Source of the DNA: Malurus cyaneus samueli
Lineage: Eukaryota; Chordata; Aves; Passeriformes; Maluridae
NCBI GenBank assembly: GCA_009741485.1
Contig: CM019219.1
Coordinates: 588,146 to 652,145 of the forward strand
DNA length: 64,000 bases
Direction: 5' to 3'
Shown: one piece after another, positions 36,400 to 47,866 of the stretch
Numbering within the stretch: position 1 is the first letter of the stretch
Layout: each line of letters opens with the position of its first letter
Program-made: the position numbers and the translations under genes
The notes under the pieces: generated by a model
Databases searched by the model: none
What the model was told of the DNA's origin: nothing
Seen by the model: only the letters and a program-made list of their open reading frames with translations

Positions 36400-37701
36400 T
36401 ATTTAAATTTGCATCAACCATGTTTCACAGCAAAGAATTCAAATATTTCTATGTTCTACTGCTTCTAACCCTCCCTGAAACTCCACTGGACATTGGCCTG
36501 ACACCCTAGAATCCAATTCATATCCATAATGGGAACAGAGAAATAAAAAATGCGGAGAAATCTCGAGGATCAACAAGGTTTTTTTTAAAAAAAAAATCAA
36601 TAGCAAAGCATTTCCATGCTCCTTTTTCCCCCACAAAGCAAGGAGTGTTTTCCAGAAGAATCCAGAGAGCAAACCACATTTTTCCTTTCAGAATTATGGA
36701 GCCCTGAATCCTTCCCATCAGAGCCCTATCTGGGATGGATCTCCCTCCACAGCTTTTTCCATTTCCTTTAACAATACAAACCCACCACACCATATCAAAA
36801 ATATTAACAATAATCCCCTCTGCATCTGATTTAACGGGGGATTTGCATTAGGCTACAGCATGGAAGTCCTCAGGAATTCTTTTTTTTTTCTCCCCTGAAA
36901 TATTTCTGAGAATGGAGGCAAAAAATAACATATTCAGCTGGCAAATGGAATGTGCCCTCACACATCCTGCAATTGGATTTTTTTTTTAAATCAAGGGAGT
37001 CCTGCATTAATCAGGGAGGTGGCCCAGTTCCTCCAAGAAAGGGGTCTCTTGATCCTTTCCAGATTAACAAAAAGTGTTAATTGATCTCAAATACAACCAG
37101 CAGCAGGAAATTGCATTACAATTCCTGCCCCTATTTCCCTTGCCTTCCCTCAGACCCCAAAATGGTCCTATTTCCACCATTTCCACCATTTCCAGCCAAG
37201 CCACTGCTGCCCATTTGGAAATGCTGGATTTTGCTCTTTCCCAGCACAGAAATCACTCCTGCAGATCCCACCCCAAAGCCACAAGAGATTTTCCATGACC
37301 CTGCTCCATGCTGGGTTAGGATGGAACCCCACACTGACCTCAAACACTAAAAATGATTGTAGGGATCCCATAGAACACAAATCATTGGGACTTTCAGCCA
37401 TAAAATCTGGATTTCTAAACTTCCTAAAGGGGGTTCCCTCGGAGGTGCTGACACCCATCCCACCAGAGGTGTGACCAAGCACCAACTTCTCCATTTCCTC
37501 CCCATTCTTCATGAATTTATCCCAAAAACTTCACCCCTTCAAGCCCTGACATTTGCATTGAAAAAGGAGCTGCGATTCACAAACACCTGCCCTGGTTTGG
37601 TGGTGCCACAGAATATCAAGGGCACGCCAAAAAGCAATTCTAGGAATTTGTGGAGTTTGAGGATGATCAATAAATGCTGCTTCTTCCTCCTGATTACAGG
37701 A
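36400..37701. other. No gene seen
   Basis: Unique intron 2 sequence with T/A runs near 36580-36597, 36880-36890 and 36979-36988, and TTTCCACCA repeated three times at 37170-37196. Confidence 0.55.
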
Positions 37702-38403
37702 AAAATCACCAATCTTGAACCCTGAAAGAGTCTTCCTTTTGAGTGTCACTGTGTTCCCAAACCTGCTTGCTACAGACTTACATTTTCAATTAAAATTCAC
37801 TCAAAGACTGAAAAATTGGATTGAAATTTAAGAGGAATACCTCAGAGTTTGGCAATTTGCTGCTTCATCATCCCTTCCTGATGCAGTAAGTTTTGGTTCT
37901 TCCCTAACAAAATGCTCATCAGTCAAAGCAAAAATCCATCACAAATCAATGTTTGCAAAAGGATGAGGTGTCAAAAAATCTTCTGCCACCCCACTGAGGA
38001 AGCCACCCAAACCATTTAAGGATTTCAGTGAATTACAACTCTCTCAATATCTCCTAAACCACCAATCCTGAACCTTTAAAGACTCCTCCTTTTGAGCATC
38101 ACTGTGCTCTCAAACCTGCTTGCTACTGACTCAAGTTTTGGATTTAAATTTAAGGGGAATATTTCAGAGTTCAGCAATTTGTTACTTCATTTCATCCATC
38201 CCTCCCTCATGCAGCAATTTTTCGTTCTTCCCTAAAAAAAATCTTCACCAGATCCCACCAATCAAACAAAAAATCCATCATAAATCAATATTTGCAAACT
38301 GATGTGGTGTCAAAAATCTTCTTCCACCCCACTGAGGCTGCCCAAGCCCACGGGCCACCCACCCAAGGATTTCACTGAATTATGGCTCTCTCAACATCTC
38401 CTT
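37702..38403. repeat. Head-to-tail duplication, about 350 bp
   Basis: 37702-38055 and 38056-38403 align end to end. Shared strings include CAAACCTGCTTGCTAC, AAATTTAAG(A/G)GGAAT, CCACCCCACTGAGG and GGATTTCA(G/C)TGAATTA, with several short indels. The second starts exactly where the first ends. Divergence looks near 15-20%, so the event is older than the 100-bp duplication at 21.7 kb. Confidence 0.88.
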
Positions 38404-39139
38404 AACAGTTTAAAGCTTCCTGGATTTGTTTTACTGGGTTCTGCCTGTTTATTTAAAAGGAAACAATCCATTGTGCATTAAGAATATGGGAAAAGATATT
38501 AATAGTAAAGGTAATGTATTTCTGCACATATAGGGCAGGGTGGAGGGTGATTTTCCAACCCTATGGGGCCTGTCTTAGAGGAAAAAGGCATTTTTTAGTG
38601 TTTCAAAATAGAAAAAGATTGAAAGATTGTGAATAGAACACAGATCCAATCTGTGTTCAGAACAATCTAACAATCTGCTCCTGTTAATATCTTGATTAAT
38701 CATCTGGATTTTCACCTTCCAAAAGCTACTGTTCCAAGAGAAAAAAGGATTTGTGTGCTACAAATAATTTTACTGCAGAAATACAGGGCTGGGGCTGCCC
38801 CTGGATCCTTTTGAGTGCCCAAGGCCAGGCTGGACATTGGGACAGTGGGAGGTGTCCCTGCCCATGGGGAGGGTGAAATGGGATGGGATTTAAGGTCTTT
38901 TCCAACCCAAACCTTACTGGGAATCTGTGATAACAATGCCCTGATCCAAACAGGTCCCTGAAGGCCTGAAATATTCACCTGGACAGATGAAAATAAAAGA
39001 AAGTTGTCCTGAAGGCAAGGAATTTCTTGTCCAAAAAAACAAGAGATGGCAGCTGCCCTGTACAACCCAGAGGGAATTCTGACCAACATCACTCATCTCT
39101 TAATGGAAAAACAACTCCTGAAGCAGGTAATGCACTATC
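38404..39139. other. No gene seen apart from CR1
   Basis: Holds a CR1 copy at 38788-38930 and its 3' flank, and otherwise unique sequence. Confidence 0.55.
38788..38990 (+). mobile_element. CR1 LINE 3' end plus shared flank
   Basis: Sense CR1 with GGCTGCCCCTGGATCCTTTT and TCTTTTCCAACCCAAACCTT; a 23-bp stretch (GGGCTGGGAGCAGCCTG region) is missing. Beyond the tail, 38936-38964 is a 29-bp perfect match to the reverse complement of 31742-31770, which also follows a CR1 end. Confidence 0.82.
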
Positions 39140-39195
39140 ATAAATTATTATTATTATATGCATATAATATTATATTATTATATTATTATAAAAGT
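39140..39195. repeat. ATT-rich microsatellite
   Basis: Irregular TTATTATTATATG/ATATTATATTATTA repeat. Confidence 0.9.
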
Positions 39196-42100
39196 ATTAT
39201 AAATCCCATTATCACTGCACTCAAACATCCCTCACAGCACCCTTCAAAACTGTCAGTCCAAGGAAAGGCAAGAGCCTCACTGCCTTTAAATTAAGGCCAA
39301 AGCAAATTTTTGAGGACAAGAAGATGTTGCAGCCATTGCTTAAATTCAAGAAAAGTCTTGAAACAATAAAACCCTCACAGCAGCTATTCTGATACAATCC
39401 TGTCAACATAACCTGCTAAAAAGAAAAATATTTTCTAGAATTATTTTTGATTTTCTAAAATACAAGTCCTTGACATGCTGTGAATGACACCACCCCTGAC
39501 CTGGACACGAGACACCTCTGCCCCTCCACAATCACTGCCTCTCTGGGTGTTATTTCATTTTGAGCAAACTCTCAGCTTTCCAGAATTTAGAGCTGCAGGT
39601 CCGTGTGTTTCTGTCCTTGCTGCAGGGGTAACAAACACCTCCCCAGCTGAGGAGAGGGTTGGAATGCAGGGGAGCTTTTCAAACAGCCCTCTCCTGGTTC
39701 TCACCGCTGCTCTGAGTAAATCTAACCTGCTTAAGGCAAACCCCAAACTTCAGAGGGCACGAAAACAAAACCTCCTCATTTCCTGCAGCGGCGAGGTTTG
39801 GAAAGGAAATGTCAGCCAGCCTGGAAGCAAATCCAGGGTTAGTTTGGGGTGATACAATTTCTTTACCTTCCCAAGAACTAATCCCATAAAAAAATGCAAA
39901 GGTACAGAATCAGACTGCATATTCTGAACATAAACAAATCCACTCCAAAGCAGAGCCCCTCTTCCCTTACCCACAGACCCACCTCCCACAAGCTCCCGAA
40001 AAACCAGGGGGATCTGTGCTCACATGGAGCAACATTTGCTTTCTACGGCATTTAAGAAGTCTTGGACGAGAGCAAACACGGAATTCTTTATTAAACAATC
40101 AAAGACAACAAAAGCAAGTTTCTGTTGTCCCATCGCATTATCCCGCTAATCCTCTCTGGATGGCAACCAGAAGCCCCCGAAATGCCAAGCTGGGAAGGGC
40201 CTTTCCAAGCACTGGTTGCCTCTGGCTCTTTGGCTGCACCTTCAGCTTTGGCAGAAAGGAGAAATGAGGAATTCCCAGTGTTGCCTGATGATTTTTGCTA
40301 TTCCTTTTTATGCTTTCTGTACCCTCTATTCATCTGCCTGTACCCCCTAATCCACATGCTTGTAATTTTTAAAGCCTGATATTCCAGCTTAGTTTAGGAG
40401 TTCTGCTGGGCAGAGACACCAAACATCCTGAAGAAAAAGTCAGTGTACCCTGTGCTATCTTAAACCCAAAACTCCAGCCTTAGGTAAAGCCTTCTCGCCA
40501 AAACATCTTGTGTAAACTAAGCTCTAGCCTCATCTGAAAAAAGATTCATTAAAATAGAGAAACATTACTGCATTTGTTAAGTTTCTTATTGGAGAATCCT
40601 AAATAGATATACTAATTCCTAAAACCTATAAAACTTGTATCCGTGCTGCACACGTGAGTGCATTCTACCATCAAGTTGTGCACCTACAATCCCAAATACC
40701 AAAGTAAAACCCTTTTTATCCCCTTGTCTGTGTCATTATTAAAAACTGGCCTTTCAAGGCAACACCAGCATCCAGGGCTATTCCAGCCTGCTCCATTTTA
40801 GGGAAAGGGTGTTTTAATGGTCATATTAATTGTAATAAACCCATTTTTCCTCCTCTGGAAGGGGCAGGTGGGTTGCTACTCCTCCATTCCAGATCAACAA
40901 GTGCAGTTCTGGGCTCCATCCTCTGCTTTGCCAAGCTCGGCTCAGAGCTGGCATCAGCAGGTACTGGAACACCAGAGCCCAGTGGGCTGTTCAAACACAA
41001 TTCTGATGGGTTCTTTCCTCCAGAACTTCTCCAGAAATAAGTCAACACATCCTGCACCTTTCCCCAGCTACTTTTTACACAGGAAATTCAAATGGGACAT
41101 GGAGCACGGCAGCCATGTGGCACTTAAACCATAGACACCATAACAACCCATTCAGACATCAATCAGGATATTGATATAAACCATAGTTTAACAACCCATT
41201 TATACATCAATCATTTATACATATTGATATCATTTTATATCAACAGCACAGAGCTGAGATTGACACCTGATGATCCTCGAGGTGTTTTTCAACCCAAACA
41301 ATCCTCTGCTTCTGTTTACACACAGCACAGAATTAGAATGACATTGAAAGTGGGTGATAATTAGGGGCAAAATGACTGATGGTGGTGGGGACAGAGTTCC
41401 TCAAAGTGTCTCAGCAAACTGGGGGCTGCCATGGGATACTGTAATTAATTAGACTTAAACTGGCGAGGAAATGGAGCCCCAAAGTGGACAGGACAGAGCC
41501 ACATTTTCCTGCAATAATCAAATTACAGCACCAAGTGTGTGCACCCTTTAGTGGGGACCTGCAGTTCCCAGCAGGAGCCACCCCAAAAGCCAAATTTCCT
41601 GGTGGCACTTCCAAGGCTGTGGAAGCACATTATGCCCTGACCCTAAAAGGGACCTGCCAAAGGAATTAAATCCCTCTGCTCTTCACTTTTGAAGCTGGAA
41701 ATCCTATGGCAGAAGGCTCAATTAGAAACACTACAAAGCAATGTTACACTTTGCTGAGTCGGTCATTATTTTTACATTCAGTCGGAGTAAAACTCTCATT
41801 TTTTATACTTACACATTTTTAAAAACAATTAAGGAATTTGCTTCCAAACAATTAAAGAAACAAATGTACTAAAGAATCAAAAATAAGGAATGAAAGGTTC
41901 CCCAAAATTACTCTTTAGTTGTTACTGGGCTGAGTTTTCACAAGTCCCTATCAAATCAGGACATTCCATGATTTTATGAAATCTCATGGAAAGGAAACAT
42001 CATGGTGCAGTCATCTCAATTTCCCAGATGTGTTCATCACAGAACAGGGTGTACTCTGAGGCACAGAAACACCAAATTCACTGCCCAAACCAGCCCCTGA

Positions 42101-43387
42101 CAGAAATCCAGAGTGGGACTGGAGAGCTCAGCTCTTGCAGGCTCTGCCTGGATGTAAATACATGAGAACTACTCCAGTCCAAGCAAAACAGATGAAATTT
42201 TAATCAAATGAGCCTTGTATTGGTTCAGGGGAACTGAAAATAGGCTAAAAATGAAAAAGAAAAAAAAAAAAACAGCAGAAGAATAACTTTAATATTGGGT
42301 AACATTTCAAGTTTTTATCACCTAAATCCACAAAATTCCTGATCTGCTCCTGCTTGTCTTCTCTGCAGAGCTGGAGTCAGGACCAGCTAAATAAAAGATA
42401 ATGCAACTAGGCATAACACAATAAAAGATATTACCTTCCCAATGCATTATTGCTGCCAATTATAAGAATCACTTCAACTTAATTTCAAAGGCACAATCAC
42501 CCTCAACTGTAACAGTCTCTTTTTTAAATTTCAAACAGTATTACATTAAGGCAATAACTCACCTTCCAGCTATAATATCAGTCTCCCTTATTGCAAAAAT
42601 ACATTTCATAAATACTTCTCATCGACAAGTCAAGCTAATTCAGGTTAATTTTATTGTATTTCGGTGCTATCTCACATTTGTGTGCAATTACCTTTATCAT
42701 TTTATTGCCGTGCCAGAAAGTAATCAGAACAATTATTTGAAAAAGGAGGGGTATAAATTCTAAATCACACTTGCTGGCATTTTTGATAAAATAGCAGCTT
42801 TATCTCAGGAAGTGGCAGGGACATGGGATAAATCATGCATCAGTCAAGTGTAGCTGACCCCCAAGTGCATTGCACAATATCAGGAGTGCTTCAAAAGAAA
42901 CTTTCCCATATAATCCATCATTCTTTATAATACCAAAATAGCTCCACCTGAAGAGTAGGAGCTGGAGAATAATAACAAAATAAATCTAAGCAATATGAAC
43001 AAAACCATTAATAGTGCTCCTTAAGCTGAAGGAGAGTCAGGAATCTGAGGGGTGTGCGGGGAAAGAATTTCACTGAAATTTCTGAAGAGAGAAGAGCAGC
43101 AAAGCACAGATTAGGAATTCAGTAAAAATACAAAATAAGGGAAAATAAATACACACAAAAGAGGTGTTGAAAAGATTTGTGTAAAAAATACAAGACTGCA
43201 GTCCTGGCACACACACATCTGGATTTTCCTACAGTTATCCATCTCTGCTCAGTTCAGGATAGGGTTTCACTGCCAACAGAGCAAAGCTTTGGGGTCAGTA
43301 CCAGAATTGGTTTACTGAGTTCAAATAGAATAACTATAAAATATTCAGAGAGGAACAGAACGACATGTAGAATTTTCTAGCGAAATA
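39196..43387. other. No gene seen
   Basis: Intron 2. It contains a CR1 tail remnant at 41268-41312, a local repeat of AACCCATT(C/T)A(G/T)ACATCAATCA around 41147-41210, an A run at 42256-42271, and unique AT-rich sequence from 42400 to 43100. No exon recognised. Confidence 0.5.
41268..41312 (+). mobile_element. CR1 tail remnant
   Basis: TGATGATCCTCGAGGTGTTT followed by TTCAACCCAAACAATCCTCT is a short diverged CR1 3' end. Confidence 0.55.
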
Positions 43388-43570
43388 AAGAAATATACAT
43401 ATATATTATATACATATATATATATCACATAATATATAATATGAACTTATAATTTATAGTATTATATATTATACTATATAATTATAGTATATAATATAAT
43501 ATTATAATATAATATTATTTAAGATAATATAATAGATAATAGATAATTAATTTATATAACTTATTATATA
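43388..43570. repeat. AT-rich microsatellite, 180 bp
   Basis: TATACATATATATTATATAC-type repeat turning into TATAATATAATATTA. Confidence 0.92.
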
Positions 43571-44001
43571 AATTTCATGTCATTTCCAGCTATATCACAC
43601 CTAGCCTGGAATGAGAGGGAACCAGCGATTCTTCCCACCAAGTATTTCTCTGCTGAAAAGGTGTTTGCAACTGCAAGATGCATAAATAGAACTAAAGAGG
43701 TGATTGTTCAAAAGAAAAAAAGTGAAGCAAGAATTTATTTACCTGGGTTCTTCCTCAACCATTCTGTTTTAAGAAACAAAAGCTATTTTCTTTTGTAGAG
43801 AAGAGGTAAACAACACAAAACAGCAAAACACTCTTTTTCTAAGCCACATGACATTATGTAAAGCAGGTTAAAACCACAAGAGATGCCACTATTAAGACAT
43901 TTAGAAGTTGCCAACAGGAATAGTCAGGAATGTAGGTGTGATCGTACCAGGAATGTTTTCCTAGAGGAGCATCACTAATGTTACAAAAATAGATACTAAA
44001 T

Positions 44002-44034
<33 letters not shown>

Positions 44035-44471
44035 CAAAGTTCAACTATTTCAAGGAGTTATAGACTAAAAATGTGTTGATGCCCTTCTTTCAGCGGGGTA
44101 AATTGCCTGAATATTGGGATAAACATCCAGGTTAACTTGTTTTACACAATGCCACTGACCTAAACTTAAATCATTGAAACATCCAGCCTCCAAATTAATT
44201 CATTATTAGGGAAACACGGATGGAAACAGCACCAAACCTGAGCAAGCAGGTTATTTATGCTGGGTGGCAGATGGAAACGTGCTGGGAAGGGTCCACTGCT
44301 GCCTGTTAGTGACCATGACAGAGCTGCAGAGATTTACAGTGCAGCATCAATCTTATCAGCTGCATTCCTAATCCTGACTTGCTGAGCACTGGGGGAAAAT
44401 ACAAACCACCTTATGGGAACTCTGTGCTAATGCTGGACCTGCAGAGAGAGGTGATTGCACCAGGAACTTAC
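43571..44471. other. Intron 2, next to exon 2
   Basis: Unique sequence with a 27-base A run at 44000-44027. No exon or CR1 recognised. Confidence 0.6.
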
Positions 44472-44495
44472 TTTGAGAGCCAGCCTTGATGCCAT
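44472..44495 (-). CDS. MGMT: MGMT exon 2, coding part with start codon
   Basis: Eight codons (MASRLALK) run from the ATG at 44495-44493 to the exon end. The start lies in CCACGATGG, with A at -3 and G at +4, a strong Kozak context. The donor is AAA|GTAAGT. The exon ends in phase 0 and exon 3 begins in phase 0, so VNSKR follows directly. The bird protein would therefore be about 13 residues longer at the N-terminus than the usual human form, counted from the first zinc-ligand cysteine. The two other frames of this exon either do not fit exon 3 or run into a stop when joined to it. No in-frame ATG is visible upstream in the candidate exon 1, so this is the first available start. Confidence 0.82.
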
Positions 44496-44515
44496 CGTGG
44501 AGGAAAAAGCTCCAC
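44496..44515 (-). other. MGMT: MGMT exon 2, 5' untranslated part
   Basis: Twenty bases lie between the acceptor and the start codon. The acceptor is strong: a run of mostly T and C ending CCTTGCAG immediately precedes GTGGAGC on the minus strand. The reading frame of the ATG stays open through these bases and on into the candidate exon 1, but has no earlier Met there. Confidence 0.75.
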
Positions 44516-46026
44516 CTGCAAGGAAAAAGAAAAAAATTCCCAGTTAAATTTATTAAATTTTGCACAGGAAGAGGTGAATATCCATAGTGTCATTTCTCCC
44601 ATAACCACCTCTGTATGGGTTTTTAAACAAGCTCGGAGTTTCAATACACGGAATTTCCAAAGGGAGTTGGGTTTTTCACAAGCAACATGGAATTTTAATG
44701 TTAAGTCACCCACTTGTCACAAGTCAAACAAAAAAAATCAACAGATGGCACACTGAAGAGTTCTTTCACAACAAGCACTGCACAGCTCTGATATTTGGAA
44801 TAAGAATGCCTCGAAAGATAAAAGTATTAATTGAATAATTTTTTACAGGCTGTCACGCACTTCTAAGTGACTGAGGAAAATAAAGAGCCTTTTGTAATTT
44901 AGGAAATGCCACTTTTTAAGGCATGAAAGTGATTTTAAAGTGAGTCATTGTGATATATTCTGGGTTTAAAAGTACAGATTTCACACCACTGAGTACCTAA
45001 AACATTTTAACTTCAATTATTATAATTCTAGCCTTTAACATTATTTATATAATTCAGAAATACAACTTGTTCCTCTCTGCTCTCCCCTTGGAAATAGAGG
45101 ATATTTCCTATTTCTTTGGCATTTAGCTCCCCACTTTATATTTTTTTCATTTAGTCAAGATCATTCTGTCTTTGCAAGCTGTGTACAAACACTGTATTTT
45201 TTTAAAATCAGGGGGATTATGTGCCAAAGCTCAGCTTTAGGATCCTGACTCCCAGCCAGCCTCAATGGGAACTGCTCCACTGAATTCAGGGAACTCCATG
45301 GGCAGGGATAACTATATCCACTTCAGGAATGACAAATCCCTAAAAATGAAATTGTAAGAACATCCCAAGACCTCTCCAACACATCGAGCTCTGAAGTCCA
45401 AGAATTGACAGAACACACAGCCACCTCCCGGACACTTAAAAGCAAAGGGCAACATTTAATCTTCATATTCCATCTTAAATTAGCTTAAATGCTTAAAATA
45501 AAGATGAATAATTAGTGTTTTAACTGTAGTAGCAAGGCAGGCATTGCAAGGAGAGCTCACTGCATTTCTAAATGAAGGTCAGACAAATGAGCAATCTGAT
45601 AATATTACTTAAAATACCTGTGATAGAGCTAAAAATAAAACAGCAATTTATTTCTACTGTCACTTCAGAGCTTTGTCTTTCAAAGCACCCAGCAAGGCTC
45701 AGTTTTTTTAGATCTTCCTGAAGTCTAAAGCTGAAATTTTTACTTCAATAATCAGATTTATCCAGAAGCTCTTTTTAAACTGGGGTTGAGCTCCACCTGC
45801 TCACCCAACAAGGCTTTCCTTGGTGACCACAACCAGAAATGTCCAAACCACGGTGGCTGAAAGGTTTCTGACAGCCAGAGAGGGGAAAAGCACAAAGGAG
45901 CCTTGGAAAGCCAAGATCAGCACTCCAAAATGCATCTCCACCCTGTAAAGCCTGTCCTGGGCAGGAGATCAAAGCTCACACTGAGCTGAAGGGCTCTCCT
46001 AAAGCTGTGAGTGAAGGCAAAGAGCT
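44516..46026. other. Intron 1, no gene seen
   Basis: Unique AT-rich sequence upstream of exon 2. No repeat of note and no exon recognised. Confidence 0.55.
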
Positions 46027-46303
46027 AAAACCCCTTTGAATGACCCACACTGACCAAAACCCCTTTGAATGACCCACACTGACCAAATCCAGGGATATCA
46101 AAACCCCTTAGAGTGACCCCACTGACCAAATCCAGGGATACCAAACCCTTTGGGGTGACCCACACTGACCAAATCCAGGGATATCAAAACCCCTTTGAAT
46201 GACCCACACTGACCAAATCCAGGGATACCAAACCCCTTTGGAGTGACCCACACTGACCAACACCCCTTTGGAGTGACCCACACTGACCAAATCCAGGGAA
46301 ACC
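46027..46303. repeat. Composite 44/29-bp minisatellite
   Basis: Seven units. Long units read AAAACCCCTTTGAATGACCC, ACACTGACCAAATCCAGGGA and TATC; short units lack the AAATCCAGGGATATC part. The order is short, long, long, long, long, short, long. The array looks like unequal exchange between two unit lengths. Confidence 0.92.
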
Positions 46304-47690
46304 ATTGCCAAGGTCTGGACACTGAGACACCAGAACCAAACCTCAAAAAACTGCAACCTTCACACCAATAATCTCCTCACCAAAACAGGAAATTCACCAA
46401 AATGAGAAATTGCCTCCTGCATTTGCAGAGTGGGATAAAGCAAAGGGAGTAACGAGTAGGGTGCAAAATCCCAGAGAATTTTTTCAATATCCTCACCACA
46501 ATGTCCATGTCCATCTCTCCTGCCCCAGCTCTCCTTGGTCTTTCCAAGATGTCCCCAAGCTCCCCAAAACTTCTGCTCACACATCACAGCCCCATCCCGT
46601 GAGCATCCCAAACCTCTGGAGATATCAACAGACCAAAAGGGCAAAGAAAAACCAGAGGTGACATCAAAAATAGATCCTTGAAGGGCAGGAAATTCTTCAG
46701 CCATGCTTTGCAGATGATTTAGAACAGAAGTCCTTGGGCTTTGAGACACTTCCCTGCTTTTTTTTCCCACAGGACAGCAGCCTGATGAGTACATGAGATG
46801 GCACTAAGAACTTGGATGAATAAAAAAGTATTTTTTTCTCAGTTCATCAACTTTTAAAGACTAAAGGAAGATTCTCCTTGAAGGATAAGTCCTCGGGATC
46901 CTCAACAGAACACTCAGGTTCAGCAGTAAAATTAAAAACCAGCCATTACACCGAGCGACTATACGAACAAAATTCCATATGAAAACATTTAAAGTACATT
47001 ACATTTTTTGGTCAAGATGAAAGCCTGGAAGAAAAAAAAAAAATCCAGCAATCTATTCTAATTGGGTTCCCATGGTAACTGTACAATTGGGTTTTTCAGT
47101 ATAACATCCCAAAGGCCCAATGCACACTTGTAAAATATACTTCAAACAGCCGGAATTGTTTTTACATTACAGCACTCCCAGGAAGATCAATTACTATACA
47201 TCCCCACCCTAACTATTAGTGGCAGGAGATGTTAACACTATTGGCCATATTAACATAAGTCATGTAAAAAACCCCACATATCACCATCATTATATAAAAC
47301 TAATTACACACTTCAGATTCATCAAACACGTTCCGAGTAATAAACCAATACCGGCCCTGTCACCAGATCATATTTACTGAATGGAAGGAATCAACCCCAA
47401 ATATGTGCCAAACCATTTTTGCTTCTCATATTGATCCCAAGGATAAACAGAATCAATCATTAATAATTACATTATAAGATGACCCAGAGGGTTAATCATA
47501 TTCTTAGGAAGTCTCGCTCTGGAATCAGATGTAACAGCACAAAAAGGCAGCTGAGAAGCATTTAAATGCAGGGCCAGGTGCATTAACAATAATAGAAAAT
47601 AAGGTACATTAAATTCTTGCAATCAGTGAAAATAATATAATGGGTGTGTTGCAAAAAAAATAATAAAACAGTAATTTTTTTACTTTCTTG
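46304..47690. other. No gene seen
   Basis: Unique intron 1 sequence. 47050-47500 is repeat-free with a palindromic RFX-like site at 47066 and may include regulatory sequence. Confidence 0.5.
47066..47079. promoter_or_regulatory. RFX X-box-like palindrome
   Basis: GTTCCCATGGTAAC matches the RFX consensus GTTRCCATGGYAAC at 13 of 14 positions. RFX factors bind such inverted repeats. One site without conservation data is only suggestive. Confidence 0.35.
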
Positions 47691-47866
47691 TGAGGGTGGG
47701 TAGCCCTGGCACAGGGTGCCCAGAGAAGCTGTGGCTGCCCCTGGATTCTTGGCAGTGCCCAAGGTCAGCCTGGATGGGGCTTGGAGCAGCCTGGGACAAT
47801 AGAAAGTGTGGGAATAGATGGTCTTTAAGTCCCTTCCAACCCAAACCATTCTAGGATTCTATGATT
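47691..47866 (+). mobile_element. CR1 LINE fragment, 3' end
   Basis: Sense copy with TGAGGGTGGGTAGCCCTGGC, CCCAGAGAAGCTGTGGCTGC and a complete end: AACCCAAACCATTCTAGGAT followed by TCTATGATT, the classical CR1 terminal repeat. Confidence 0.93.

Noticed and set aside
44472..44515. Alternative frame of exon 2 (SFFLHDGIKAGSQ)
   Set aside because: Joined to exon 3 it gives a frame with a stop, whereas the MASRLALK frame joins cleanly to the MGMT domain.
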